A DNA stretch of 64,000 bases from Opitutus sp. GAS368 (GCF_900104925.1 NZ_LT629735.1:124001-188000); one strand, 5' to 3'. Shown: positions 18,530 to 28,844, numbered from the stretch's first letter. The notes: a model not told the origin generated them from the sequence alone. A program made the numbers and translations.

Positions 18530-18582
18530 CTGGAGGGCCTAGCTTCAGCTAGGCCGCGACTCAGCTGGAGCTGAGCCCTCCA
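18530..18582. repeat. REP/BIME-like element (GGAG type) upstream of thrS
   Basis: The outer arms TGGAGGGC (18531-18538) and GCCCTCCA (18575-18582) enclose two hairpins, GGCCTAGC-TTCA-GCTAGGCC and CTCAGCT-GG-AGCTGAG. This gives a three-way junction. It lies in the 220-bp region before thrS. A TTGACA hexamer at 18634-18639 has no convincing -10 partner. Confidence 0.8.
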
Positions 18583-18711
18583 TTTAAGTTTCTTGTGCTT
18601 CTTATGGCCAACTTACCCAGCCGCACCCCGGCATTGACACCCGGCGAAATTCCCCGCCAATCTGCGCGTTCGGCCCTGCAATCGTAGGCAGGACCACAAC
18701 CAACCACCGTT

Positions 18712-20637
18712 ATGTCGATGACTCCGCTAGAAGAAATCCGCCACTCGGCCTCCCACGTGCTGGCGACCGCGCTCCTTCGTCTTTATCCGGACGCCAAACT
18801 CGACATCGGCCCGCCCACGGACACCGGCTTTTATTACGACGTCGACCTCGCCCACAAGCTGACCCTCGAGGACCTCGCCAAGATCGAGGAGGAGATGAAG
18901 AAGGTCATCGATGAAAACCAGCCGTTCACCCGCAAGGAGGTGTCCCGCGAGGAGGCCGTCGAGATCATCAAGGCCCGCGGCCAGGAGCGCTTCAAGCTCG
19001 GCCGCCTCGCCGACATTCCCGCGGACGAGAAAATCTCGTTCTACACCAACGGCGAGTTCTCCGACCTCTGCGCCGGCACCCACGTCCGCTACACAAAACA
19101 GATCAAGGCGTTCAAGCTCCTCTCCATCGCCGGCGCCTACCACCGCGGCGACGAGACGAAGCAGCAGCTGCAGCGCATCTACGGCACCGCCTTCCCCTCG
19201 AAGGACGAACTCGCCAACTATCTCACGCAGCTCGAGCAGGCCAAACTCCGCGACCACCGCAAGCTCGGCCGCGACCTCAAGCTGTTCCACATCGACGAGG
19301 ACGTCGGCCAGGGCCTGATCCTCTGGACGCCCAACGGCTCGATCGTCCGCCAGGAGCTGCAGACCTTCATCGCGGGCGAGCTCCGCAAGCAGGGCTACTC
19401 GCAGGTCTTCACGCCGCACATCGGCCGCCTCTCGCTCTACAAGACCTCCGGCCACTTCCCCTACTACAAGGACTCGCAGTTCCCGCCGGTCGTCGAGCGC
19501 GACTACCTCGACCAGCTCGTCTCCTCCGGCTGCTCCTGCGCCGAGATGTCGAACCGCATCGAGGCCGTCTCCGCGCATTTGGCCGAGAAGGTCAACAAGC
19601 TCACCGGCAAGGAGACGATCACCCCGGACCGCGTCCTGCCCGACGACCAGCTCATCGACGGTTTCCTGCTGAAGCCGATGAACTGCCCGCACCACATCAA
19701 GATCTTCGCCTCGCAACCGCACTCCTACCGCGACCTGCCCGTGCGCCTCGCCGAGTTCGGCACCGTCTACCGCTGGGAGCAGTCCGGCGAGCTCAACGGC
19801 ATGACCCGCGTCCGCGGCTTCACCCAGGACGACGCCCACCTCTTCTGCACGCCGGAGCAGGTCGGCCCCGAGATCATCGGCTGCCTCTCGCTCGTGAAGA
19901 CCATCCTGACGACGCTCGGCATGTCCGACTACCGCGTGCGCGTCGGCCTGCGCGATCCCGACAGCAAGAAGTTCGCCGGCGACCCCGAGAAGTGGGACCT
20001 GGCCGAGGCCGCGTGCCGCGAAGCCGCGAAAACCCTCGGCGTGCCCTTCACCGAAGAGCCCGGCGAGGCCGCCTTCTACGGTCCGAAGATCGACTTCGTC
20101 ATCAAGGACGTCATCGGCCGCGAGTGGCAGCTCGGCACCGTGCAGGTGGACTACGTGCTCCCCGTGCGCTTCGACCTCACCTACATCGGCGCCGACAACG
20201 CCGCCCACCGCCCCGTGATGATCCACCGCGCGCCCTTCGGCTCGATGGAGCGCTTCTGCGGCGTGCTGATCGAGCACTTCGGCGGCGACTTCCCGCTCTG
20301 GCTCGCGCCCGAGCAGGTCCGGCTCCTGCCCATCTCCGACAAGGTGATGGATTATGCGAAGACGATCTTCGACCAGTTCCTCGCGGCCGACCTGCGGGTG
20401 ACGCTCGACAGCCACTCCGACAAGCTCGGCGCCAAGATCCGCCGCGCCGAACTGGAGAAGGTGCCCTACGTGCTCGTGCTCGGCCAGAAGGAGGCCGAGG
20501 CCCTCAGCGCCTCGGTCCGCTCCCGCGCCAAGGGCGACGAAGGCGTCCACCCGGTCTCCGACCTCCTCGCCCGCTTCAAGAACGAGGTCGTCACCCGCGC
20601 CTTGCCGGAGAAGAAAGCCATAAGCGCAAAGCTGTAA
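18712..20637 (+). CDS. thrS: Threonyl-tRNA synthetase without TGS domain
   Basis: A class II synthetase that charges tRNA-Thr. The 641-residue protein starts directly at the editing domain (RHSASHVLATALLRLYPDAKLDIGPPTDTGFYYD, then DLCAGTHV and AGAYHRGD), so the usual N-terminal TGS domain of about 60 residues is missing. In the catalytic core, YKD and LKPMNCPHH are separated by 65 residues instead of about 14 in E. coli ThrRS. The extra segment (about 250-315) contains SSGCSCAEMSNR. Motif 2 (TVYRWEQSGELNGMTRVRGFTQDDAH) and the zinc ligands are present, and the anticodon-binding domain is complete. The last codons lie in an inverted repeat. Confidence 0.93.
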   Translation: MSMTPLEEIRHSASHVLATALLRLYPDAKLDIGPPTDTGFYYDVDLAHKLTLEDLAKIEEEMKKVIDENQPFTRKEVSREEAVEIIKARGQERFKLGRLADIPADEKISFYTNGEFSDLCAGTHVRYTKQIKAFKLLSIAGAYHRGDETKQQLQRIYGTAFPSKDELANYLTQLEQAKLRDHRKLGRDLKLFHIDEDVGQGLILWTPNGSIVRQELQTFIAGELRKQGYSQVFTPHIGRLSLYKTSGHFPYYKDSQFPPVVERDYLDQLVSSGCSCAEMSNRIEAVSAHLAEKVNKLTGKETITPDRVLPDDQLIDGFLLKPMNCPHHIKIFASQPHSYRDLPVRLAEFGTVYRWEQSGELNGMTRVRGFTQDDAHLFCTPEQVGPEIIGCLSLVKTILTTLGMSDYRVRVGLRDPDSKKFAGDPEKWDLAEAACREAAKTLGVPFTEEPGEAAFYGPKIDFVIKDVIGREWQLGTVQVDYVLPVRFDLTYIGADNAAHRPVMIHRAPFGSMERFCGVLIEHFGGDFPLWLAPEQVRLLPISDKVMDYAKTIFDQFLAADLRVTLDSHSDKLGAKIRRAELEKVPYVLVLGQKEAEALSASVRSRAKGDEGVHPVSDLLARFKNEVVTRALPEKKAISAKL

Positions 20638-20697
20638 GCTTTAAGCCTCTGACCTCTGACTCCGATGCTATGCTTACGGCTTAAAGCTTATCGCTTA
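20621..20697. repeat. Inverted repeat spanning the end of thrS
   Basis: The left arm (20621-20647, TAAGCG then AAGCTTTAAGCC) and the right arm (20679-20697, GGCTTAAAGCTTATCGCTTA) are complementary with one bulge. The left arm encodes the last residues of ThrRS (AISAKL). It could act as a processing or stability element, or be a repeat inserted at the gene end. Confidence 0.6.
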
Positions 20698-20702
20698 TCG
20701 CC

Positions 20703-21182
20703 ATGAGCGCTTGGCGCGAAGAATTAGACGCCATCGTCGGCGCGCGGGCCCACGGCCAGGCCGAGGAGATTTTCCCCCGGTTGCAAAAGCTCGATGCCAG
20801 GCACCCGAACGTCGCCGAGATCAACTACCAGCTCGCGTGGACCTGCGACGTCCTCGACCGCGCGGCCGACGCCCTGCCCTATTACGAGAAGGCCGTCGCC
20901 CTCGGCCTGCCGCCCAACGAGCTGTCCGGCGCGTTGATCGGGCTCGGCTCGACCCTGCGTTCGCTGGGGCAACTCGAGCGCTCCACCGAGGTGCTGCGCT
21001 CGGGCCAGGTGCAGTTTCCCGACAATCCCGAGTTCGCTGTCTTCCTCAGCCTTACCCTGCACGCGCAGGGCCGGGCCGCGGACGCGCTGCGCCTCGCGCT
21101 CGACACGCTTTGCGAGACGACCGACGACCCGGGCCTGACCGCCTACCAGCGCGCGATCCGTCACGCGGCCGCAAGATTGTAG
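20703..21182 (+). CDS. TPR-repeat protein
   Basis: A 159-residue cytoplasmic protein made of about three to four tetratricopeptide repeats: INYQLAWTCDVLDRAADALPYYEKAVALGLP, ALIGLGSTLRSLGQLERSTEVLRSGQVQFPDN, and FAVFLSLTLHAQGRAADALRLALDTL. It has no signal peptide. It resembles the tetratrico-repeat family TPR_5 found as stand-alone proteins in Firmicutes and others. It probably mediates protein contacts. It starts 65 bp after thrS. Confidence 0.8.
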   Translation: MSAWREELDAIVGARAHGQAEEIFPRLQKLDARHPNVAEINYQLAWTCDVLDRAADALPYYEKAVALGLPPNELSGALIGLGSTLRSLGQLERSTEVLRSGQVQFPDNPEFAVFLSLTLHAQGRAADALRLALDTLCETTDDPGLTAYQRAIRHAAARL

Positions 21183-21232
21183 GGTCGCCGCTTGCCGGCG
21201 GACCGCGGCCCGGCGACGAGCGCCGGCCCTAC
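21179..21232. repeat. REP/BIME-like element (GTAG type)
   Basis: The feet GTAGGG and CCCTAC enclose two imperfect hairpins (GGTCGCCG with CGGCGGACC; GGCCCGGCG with GCGCCGGCC). Confidence 0.7.
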
Positions 21233-21241
21233 AAAGGCACA

Positions 21242-21300
21242 GGTGGAGCGGCTTGACCCAAGACGCTGCCTTGAACGCGTTGGGGTCAACGCGTTCCACC
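21242..21300. repeat. REP/BIME-like element (GGAG type)
   Basis: It starts GGTGGAG and ends GTTCCACC. The right hairpin AACGCGTTG-GGGT-CAACGCGTT is nearly identical to that at 3502-3525, and the left part is more degenerate. Confidence 0.7.
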
Positions 21301-21363
21301 TCCTGTCCTGAATATTGACGATATGCGTGAGGGGCGCCGCCCCCCGCTTTCGTTTCCGCGCCT

Positions 21364-21389
21364 GGCGGCGAACGGAGTCGCCGCCCTAC
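21364..21389. repeat. Single inverted REP-like hairpin at the edge of a TPR remnant
   Basis: The stem GGCGGCGA/TCGCCGCC with the loop ACGGAG is followed by CTAC. It is a half element. The TPR-like reading frame becomes recognisable immediately after it. Confidence 0.7.
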
Positions 21390-21639
21390 CCTCTTACACC
21401 GGCTGCTTGAGAAACCTGGCGATGGCCGGCGAGTGCAAGTGCACCTGGCCAGCGCGCTGGCGCAGCTGAGCCGGTATGCGGAGGCAGGGCTGCATTTCGA
21501 GGCCACGCTGGCTCTCGATCCGGAACCGGCCGACGCGCATTTCCACGTCGCCCTGACCCTGCACTCACTTGGCCGCACGGCCGGGGCCAACGGACACTAT
21601 CAGGAAGCGGTGCGCCTGAATCCCGGCCTCGCACGCTAG
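21388..21639 (+). pseudogene. Remnant of a TPR protein
   Basis: Reading from about 21391, the frame gives LLHRLLEKPGDGRRVQVHLASALAQL and continues SRYAEAGLHFEATLALDPEPADAHFHVALTLHSLGRTAGANGHYQEAVRLNPGLAR with a stop at 21639. These are two canonical TPR units and the end of a third. There is no ATG start and no upstream body; the frame runs back into a REP-like hairpin. A GTG at 21433 could start a 68-residue protein, but that would begin within a repeat unit. It looks like the tail of a lost TPR gene. It overlaps the convergent stop of the next gene. Confidence 0.65.
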
Positions 21640-23225
21640 GCCACGGGATCGCGCGTGGTCTGGCCATTGACCATCCGGGCCAGCCCCAGCGCATTCGCGT
21701 CCTGCAGCTCCGGCGGGAGCAAATCATTCGCGAAGCCCTGGAAACAGATGAGCCGCGTCCAGCGGTTCAAGGCGCGCGTGCCGACCGACGTGCTGCGGCC
21801 GCCGTCACTCGTCGAGGGATACGGTCCGCCGTGCACGATGGCGTGGCTGACCTCCAGGCCCGTCGGATAACCATTGAGGATCAGGCGTCCGGCCTTGGCC
21901 GCGAGGATGTCCACCAGCGGGCCCTGCTCCTTCGCCTCGGCGGCACCGGCGTGCACCGTGGCGGTCAGGGTGCCCTCCAACTCGTGCGCCACCGACAGCA
22001 TCTCGGCCGCATCCCGGCACCAGATGACGAGCGAACTCGGCCCGAAGATTTCCTCGGACAGGGCGTGGTTGCCCAGAAACTCCTTGGCGCCGGTCTCGAA
22101 CCACACCGGCGCGGCGCTGCACATCGAGGTGGCGTTGCCCTGCGCCAGTACCTTCACACCCGGCTGGTGCGCGCGGGCCGTGGTGTTGGCGACAAAGTTT
22201 TTCCGGATGCCGGGCGTGAGCATCACGCCTTCCAGCGTCGCCGTGAGCCGCGCCGCCATGTCCTTGATGAACTGCTCCGCCGCCGGCGAGCGTTGCAACA
22301 CGATGAGCCCGGGATTGGTGCAGAACTGGCCGACCCCGACGGTGGACGAGGCATACAGGCCCTCGACCATCCCGGCCGCGCGCTCGGCGATGGCGCCGGG
22401 CAGGATGAACACCGGGTTGACGCTGCCCATCTCGGCATAGACCGGAATCGGTTCCGGCCGCGCCGCCGCCAAATCGGTGAGGGCCCGCCCGCCCCTGACC
22501 GAACCGGTGAATCCGACGGCCTTGACCGCCGGGTGTTTCACCAAGGCCTGGCCGACCTCGAAGCCGGCGTCGAACAGCAGGGAGAACGTGCCCTCGGGCA
22601 GGCCGCATTCCCGCACGGCGTGCAGGATCAGCCGGCCGACCATCTCGCTCGTGCCGGGATGCGCCGCGTGCGCCTTGACGATCACCGGACAACCGGCCGC
22701 AAAGGCCGACGCCACGTCGCCGCCCGCCACCGAGTAGGCAAAGGGAAAGTTGCTCGAACCGAACACCACGACCGGGCCGATCGCCCGCAGCATCGAGCGG
22801 TGGTCGGGCTTGGGCAGCGGCTTGCGGTCCGGCAGCGCCGTTTCGATGCGCGCATCGACCCAATCGCCCCGCTGCGCCGTCTCACCGTAGAGCCGGAGCT
22901 GGCCGGCGGTGCGGGTGACCTCGCCCTTGAGGCGCGCCTCGGGCAAACCCGTCTCCTGCATGGCGCGGGCCACCAGCTCGGCCGACCGGGCCTCGAGCTT
23001 TTCCGCAATGACGCTGAGAAACCTGTTGCGGGCGGCGCCGGGCAGCTTGGCCCAGGCGGGGGCGGCGGTAGCGGCCAGCTGGACGGCGCGAGCCACGTCC
23101 TCGGCATCCGCCGACAGGAAGGTCGGCTCGAGGTGGACGTTTTTCGCCGGATCAAAGGCCTTGAACGTAGCGCCACCGAGGCCGCTGGAACCGAAGCCGA
23201 TGAGGGAGCCGCCGTCGGGTTTCAT
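21636..23225 (-). CDS. Alpha-ketoglutaric semialdehyde dehydrogenase (NADP-type ALDH)
   Basis: It oxidises 2,5-dioxopentanoate to 2-oxoglutarate, the last step of hydroxyproline (and of some sugar acid) degradation. The 529-residue aldehyde dehydrogenase has the catalytic Glu265 (YAEMGSVNPVF) and Cys302 (GVGQFCTNPG). The GSSNFPFAYSVAGGDVASAFAAGCPVIVKAH segment and the C-terminal PYPSTSDGGRSTSVGTRAL are characteristic of the KGSADH branch. It follows the DapA-family gene directly (one base between them), which supports the hydroxyproline route. Confidence 0.88.
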   Translation of the reverse strand: MKPDGGSLIGFGSSGLGGATFKAFDPAKNVHLEPTFLSADAEDVARAVQLAATAAPAWAKLPGAARNRFLSVIAEKLEARSAELVARAMQETGLPEARLKGEVTRTAGQLRLYGETAQRGDWVDARIETALPDRKPLPKPDHRSMLRAIGPVVVFGSSNFPFAYSVAGGDVASAFAAGCPVIVKAHAAHPGTSEMVGRLILHAVRECGLPEGTFSLLFDAGFEVGQALVKHPAVKAVGFTGSVRGGRALTDLAAARPEPIPVYAEMGSVNPVFILPGAIAERAAGMVEGLYASSTVGVGQFCTNPGLIVLQRSPAAEQFIKDMAARLTATLEGVMLTPGIRKNFVANTTARAHQPGVKVLAQGNATSMCSAAPVWFETGAKEFLGNHALSEEIFGPSSLVIWCRDAAEMLSVAHELEGTLTATVHAGAAEAKEQGPLVDILAAKAGRLILNGYPTGLEVSHAIVHGGPYPSTSDGGRSTSVGTRALNRWTRLICFQGFANDLLPPELQDANALGLARMVNGQTTRDPVA

Positions 23226-23226
23226 G

Positions 23227-24120
23227 CTACAATTTTGGATGATCCTGCCGGGCCTTGGCGAGCACGGCCTGTGTCAATTCGAGGTCAACTCCGGCCAGCG
23301 GCAGCCGCGGCGGCCGGGTAAAGGGCGTGCCCCGCCCCACCTCGGCCTGGATCCACTTGATATGCTGGACGAACTTCGGGACCGTATCGAGCCGGAGCAA
23401 CGGCAGGAACCACTCGTAGAGGACCGCCGCCCGGGCCTTGTCGCCCCGGCTGGCCAGGTCGAACAACGCCACTGACTCCGCCGGGTAGGCGTTGACCAGG
23501 CCGGCAATCCAGCCCGTGGCTCCGGCGTAGATGCCCTCGACGATGGCATCGTCCATCCCCACGGCGATTTCCAGCCGGCGGCCGACGGCTGCGCGGATGG
23601 CGGTCACGCGGCGGACATCACCGCTGGATTCCTTCACCGCGTGCAGGTTGGCGTGCTCCTTGGCGAGCTCGGCGATCTGATCCGGCAGAAAGTCGGTTTT
23701 GTAGGCCGGCGGATTGTTGTAGAGCATGCACGACAACCTGGTCGCCGCGATGACGGCGCTCACATAGGCCTTCATCTCGCGCCAGTCCGAAGTATAGACG
23801 TAGGGCGGCAGCACCATCAGGCCCTGCGCCCCGGCCTGCTCGGCCGCCTTGGCCATTGCCACGGCCTCCAACGTGCTGAGCGAGGCGATGCCGAGCACGA
23901 CCGGCGCGCGGGCGCCCACCGCCGAGACGGCGGTGCGGACGACGGCAATCTTCTCGTCAAAGCTGAGGGTCTGCGCCTCGCCGAGGGAACCGCAGCACAC
24001 GATGCCCGTGCAGCCGCTGTCGATCATCCAGCGGCAGTGCGCTGCGAAGGCCTCGTGGTCGACGGACAAGTCGGTCTTCAAGTTGGTCGTGACGGCGGGC
24101 AGGACACCTTTCCAGTTCAT
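23227..24120 (-). CDS. DapA-family lyase/deaminase, probable 1-pyrroline-4-hydroxy-2-carboxylate deaminase
   Basis: The likely reaction converts pyrroline-4-hydroxy-2-carboxylate to 2-oxoglutarate semialdehyde and ammonia. The 297-residue protein has the DapA-type TIM-barrel signature: GSLGEAQTLSFDEK, Tyr134 in YNNPPAY, and the Schiff-base Lys163 in AVKESSGD. The family alone cannot separate deaminase from dihydrodipicolinate synthase. The assignment rests on the adjacent KGSADH gene and on the hydroxyproline epimerase and oxidase genes 5-7 kb upstream on the same strand. It heads a two-gene operon. Confidence 0.82.
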   Translation of the reverse strand: MNWKGVLPAVTTNLKTDLSVDHEAFAAHCRWMIDSGCTGIVCCGSLGEAQTLSFDEKIAVVRTAVSAVGARAPVVLGIASLSTLEAVAMAKAAEQAGAQGLMVLPPYVYTSDWREMKAYVSAVIAATRLSCMLYNNPPAYKTDFLPDQIAELAKEHANLHAVKESSGDVRRVTAIRAAVGRRLEIAVGMDDAIVEGIYAGATGWIAGLVNAYPAESVALFDLASRGDKARAAVLYEWFLPLLRLDTVPKFVQHIKWIQAEVGRGTPFTRPPRLPLAGVDLELTQAVLAKARQDHPKL

Positions 24121-24178
24121 GCCGGGATGATTTGGGCGGACCGGCCAAACTCAACCCCACAAAAACCCGTCCGGCTTG

Positions 24179-24222
24179 TCCGCCGTAGCTTTGGCGCAGG
24201 CGGAAGGCCGGGTTCCACCTTA
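24179..24222. repeat. Dispersed hairpin (AGC-TTGGCG-AGG type) joined to a half REP
   Basis: The arms TCCGCC (24179-24184) and GGCGGA (24199-24204) flank GTAGCTTTGGCGCAG; related hairpins occur at 7639 and 61992. It is followed at once by GGCCGGGTTCCACC, the right end of a GGAG-type REP element. Confidence 0.6.
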
Positions 24223-24238
24223 AGGCTCAACGCCGCAC

Positions 24239-24266
24239 AAAAAAAACACCCGGCATCTTGCGGGGT
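24239..24266 (-). terminator. Rho-independent terminator downstream of glnK (amtB operon)
   Basis: On the minus strand an 8-bp stem with one mismatch (ACCCCGCA/TGCCGGGT, loop AGA; 24248-24266) is followed by a run of eight T (24239-24246, one interruption). It lies between glnK and the start of the DapA-family gene. Confidence 0.7.
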
Positions 24267-24326
24267 ATTCCAGCTTGTATTTAGCCATGGTTTTTTCGGG
24301 TGGTTCGTTGGGGGAGAAAAGGGATA

Positions 24327-24353
24327 CGGCCCCTTTCACCACAAAAGGGGCCG
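24327..24353 (-). terminator. Hairpin after glnK, possible first terminator
   Basis: A perfect 10-bp stem CGGCCCCTTT/AAAGGGGCCG (24327-24336 with 24344-24353) lies about 50 bp after the glnK stop. The T-run on the minus strand is weak (TATCCCTTTT), so it may attenuate or protect the mRNA rather than terminate. Confidence 0.45.
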
Positions 24354-24402
24354 CATTTCTTATGAGCTATGAGCTAACCCAAATGCATGGAGGGGAACCG
24401 GC

Positions 24403-26269
<1,867 letters not shown>

Positions 26270-26326
26270 GTGATTTTGGGTGGGATTAATGGGTGTATTT
26301 GCCGGGCGGGAAACGACAGTGAGTTG

Positions 26327-26342
26327 AGCACGGCCGATGCCA
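26327..26342 (-). promoter_or_regulatory. Sigma-54-like (-24/-12) promoter of amtB-glnK
   Basis: Read on the minus strand the site is TTGGCATCGGCCGTGCT, compared with the consensus YTGGCACGNNNNTTGCW. The invariant GG and GC are separated by exactly 10 nt. The expected transcript start would leave a leader of about 45 nt before the amtB start at 26269. A site at the same distance precedes the second amtB gene. Confidence 0.55.
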
Positions 26343-26453
26343 AGCCTGTCGAAATAGTAAACGAATAATAAACAGCCTCCCTCTGACGGGCTGCCGCTGT
26401 GTGTCATATCCCCCGGCGATTGGTATGTTAACTGCATCATCGACCCTGTCCGA

Positions 26454-28061
26454 ATGCCACTCCCCCCGCCTTTCCCGCTGTCCTTTATGCGCCATTCACT
26501 TTTGTTTTCGAAAGTGGCGCCGGGAACGCGTCCCTCGGCGGATCCGCACAACCGGCCGGCCTACTGGATGCGGCGCGGGCTTTCGCCGGCCCGGGAGTAT
26601 CTCGAGGTGCTGGCGGTCATCGTCGCGGTCACCGTTGCCGGCTGGTTCACGCCCTTCAGCTACCATGCGCTCGGCCACGTCTATCTGCTGACGGTCATCA
26701 TGCTCTGCCTGCGCGTCGGCCGTTGGCCGGCGCTGGCGGCGGCGATTGTCAGCGGGCTGGTCTGGAACTTTCTCTTCATACCGCCCCGGCTTTCCTTTCA
26801 CGTGATCAACTTCGACGACGGCCTGCTGCTGGGCACGTATTTCGTGGTGGCCCTGATTGCCGGGCAGCTCACCGCCTTTATCCGCACGCAAGAACGCTTC
26901 GAGCGCCAGCGCGAGCAACGGGCCACGGCGCTGTTTCACCTCACCCGGGCGCTGGCCGGTGCGCACACCTTGGATGAAGGCGTGACCGCGGCCCTGCGGC
27001 AGGCCGATGATCTTTTCGAGGCGCAAACGGCACTCCTTTTGACCGGGGAAAACGGCACCCTCGCGCCCCACCCGGCCGGCTCCTGCAGCCTTGATCAGGC
27101 CGGGCTGTCCCTCGCCGCCTGGACGGCGCGCAACCGCCACGAGGCCGGCCGGTTCACCAACGTATCGCCGGAGGCGCCGGTCCTGCACCTGCCGTTGCTC
27201 CGGGCCGGGCAGGTGCTGGGCGTGCTGGTCGTGCGCCCTCCGGCCGGGGCGACCCGCTCGACACCCCGGCAACGCGACCTGCTCGAGGCTTTTGCGGCAC
27301 AGATCGCCTTGCTGGTCGAACGCGAACACCTGCGGGCCGCCGGCGAGCGCGCCAAGCTCCTGACGGAGTCCGACCGCCTGCACCGCACCCTGCTCGACAG
27401 TGTCTCCCATGAACTGAAGACCCCGCTGGCTGTGCTGCGCGCCGCCGCGGAAAACCTCGCCAAGGAAGGCGGCGCCCGGCGCGCGGACCTGCCGGGCGAG
27501 ATTCTCACCGCCACCAGCCGCCTGAACCGGGTCGTGGCCAACCTGCTCAGCCAAAGCCGGCTGGAAGCCGGCGCAGTCAAGCCGCAGCTCGACTGGTGCG
27601 ATGCCCGCGATCTGATCTCCGCGGCGCGTCGCGGACTGGGCGATGCCCTTGCCGGCCGGCCCTTCAAGCTGGAAATCCCCGCCGACATGCCGCTTTTCAT
27701 GGCGGATGCCCCGCTCATGGAGCAGGTGGTCACCAACCTCCTGCTCAACGCCGTGCTCTACACCCCCGCCGGCAGCCCGTTGTCCGTCTCCGCCGGCGTG
27801 GATCGTCAGAAAGCGCAGGTCTTCCTGACCTTTGCCGACCGGGGGCCGGGCATCCCGGCGGCGCTCAAGGCCCAGCTTTTCCAAAAATTCCGCCGCGGAG
27901 CCGACGCCCAGAGCGGCGGCCTGGGGCTCGGTCTGTCGATTGTCCGCGGCCTCATGCAGGCGCAGGGCGGCGACGTCACGATCGATGACCAGGCCGGACC
28001 GGGCGCCCGCTTCACCCTCCGCCTGCCCTGCAGCCCGCACGAGAGCGTGCCCCACGAATGA
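26454..28061 (+). CDS. Sensor histidine kinase, short KdpD type
   Basis: A 535-residue membrane histidine kinase that matches only the C-terminal half of KdpD. A DUF4118-like block of four membrane helices spans about 48-145 (YLEVLAVIVAVTVAGWFTPF onward). A GAF-like domain (about 165-290), HisKA with His319 in DSVSHELKTPLAVL, and an HATPase with DRGPGIP and GLGLGLSIVRGLM follow. The N-terminal KdpD sensor and universal-stress domains (about 370 residues in E. coli) are absent. It overlaps the response regulator gene by four bases and diverges from amtB. No kdpFABC genes are in the window, so the target is unknown. Confidence 0.87.
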   Translation: MPLPPPFPLSFMRHSLLFSKVAPGTRPSADPHNRPAYWMRRGLSPAREYLEVLAVIVAVTVAGWFTPFSYHALGHVYLLTVIMLCLRVGRWPALAAAIVSGLVWNFLFIPPRLSFHVINFDDGLLLGTYFVVALIAGQLTAFIRTQERFERQREQRATALFHLTRALAGAHTLDEGVTAALRQADDLFEAQTALLLTGENGTLAPHPAGSCSLDQAGLSLAAWTARNRHEAGRFTNVSPEAPVLHLPLLRAGQVLGVLVVRPPAGATRSTPRQRDLLEAFAAQIALLVEREHLRAAGERAKLLTESDRLHRTLLDSVSHELKTPLAVLRAAAENLAKEGGARRADLPGEILTATSRLNRVVANLLSQSRLEAGAVKPQLDWCDARDLISAARRGLGDALAGRPFKLEIPADMPLFMADAPLMEQVVTNLLLNAVLYTPAGSPLSVSAGVDRQKAQVFLTFADRGPGIPAALKAQLFQKFRRGADAQSGGLGLGLSIVRGLMQAQGGDVTIDDQAGPGARFTLRLPCSPHESVPHE

Positions 28062-28759
28062 TCACACCGGCCGCCAAGCCCGAGGTACTGGTGATCGACG
28101 ATGAAATCCAGATCCGCCGGCTGCTGCGCTTCACGCTGGAGGACGCGGGCTATGCCGTCCGCGAGGCTGAAACCGGACATGCCGGCCTGGTCGCCGCCGC
28201 CCACCGCCAACCCGATGCCATCATCCTCGACCTGGGGCTGCCGGACCTGCCGGGAGTGGAGGTGCTCCGTCGTCTGCGCGAATGGACCCCCCTGCCCGTG
28301 CTGATCCTGTCGGTCTTCGGCCAGGAAGACAGCAAGGTGGCCGGCCTTGATGCCGGCGCCGACGATTACCTGACCAAACCCTTTGGCGGCGCCGAACTCC
28401 TCGCCCGGTTGCGCGCACTCCTGCGGCGCGTCAAGCCGGCCGAACCGGCCGGCGTCGCCCGCTTTGGCGCGATCGAAGTGGACCTGATGAACCGGTCGGT
28501 CACGAAGGACGGCCGGAATCTGAAGCTCACCGCCAAGGAATATGCCTTGCTGCGCCTGCTGGTCGCCCACCGGGGCCGGATCCTGACCCACCGCCAGATC
28601 CTGCACGAAGTCTGGGGTCAGAAACTGGAGGGCCAGACGCATTATCTCCGGGTTTTCATGATGCGCCTGCGCCAGAAGCTGGAGGACGAGCCGGACGCCC
28701 CGAAATACCTCCTGACCGAGACGGGCATCGGCTACCGCCTGCTGAGCGATAATGCCTGA
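28058..28759 (+). CDS. KdpE-like OmpR-family response regulator
   Basis: A 233-residue regulator with a receiver domain (phospho-acceptor Asp58 in AIILDLGLPDLPG, KPFGGAELLARLRALLRR) and an OmpR-type winged helix (LTAKEYALLRLLVAHRGRILTHRQILHEVWG, then the YLRVFMMRLRQKLEDEP helix). The sequence style is that of KdpE. It is translationally coupled to the kinase gene (ATGA overlap). Candidate targets in the window are kup, for potassium, or the neighbouring genes; this is inference only. Confidence 0.88.
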   Translation: MITPAAKPEVLVIDDEIQIRRLLRFTLEDAGYAVREAETGHAGLVAAAHRQPDAIILDLGLPDLPGVEVLRRLREWTPLPVLILSVFGQEDSKVAGLDAGADDYLTKPFGGAELLARLRALLRRVKPAEPAGVARFGAIEVDLMNRSVTKDGRNLKLTAKEYALLRLLVAHRGRILTHRQILHEVWGQKLEGQTHYLRVFMMRLRQKLEDEPDAPKYLLTETGIGYRLLSDNA

Positions 28760-28844
28760 GTGCCTTGGACCCGAGCCGGTCCGGCTGCGTTTATATCCCG
28801 TTCACCCGCGGATTGAATCAAATTGTCGCCCCCAAAGCGCACCG

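Noticed and set aside
18634-18662. TTGACA hexamer as a sigma-70 promoter for thrS
   Set aside because: The bases at the expected -10 position (CCAATC) are a poor match, so it is not listed as a feature.
28760-28844. Possible small RNA or terminator between the KdpE-like gene and the oxidoreductase gene
   Set aside because: No stem with a T-run or conserved structure could be found in these 85 bp.
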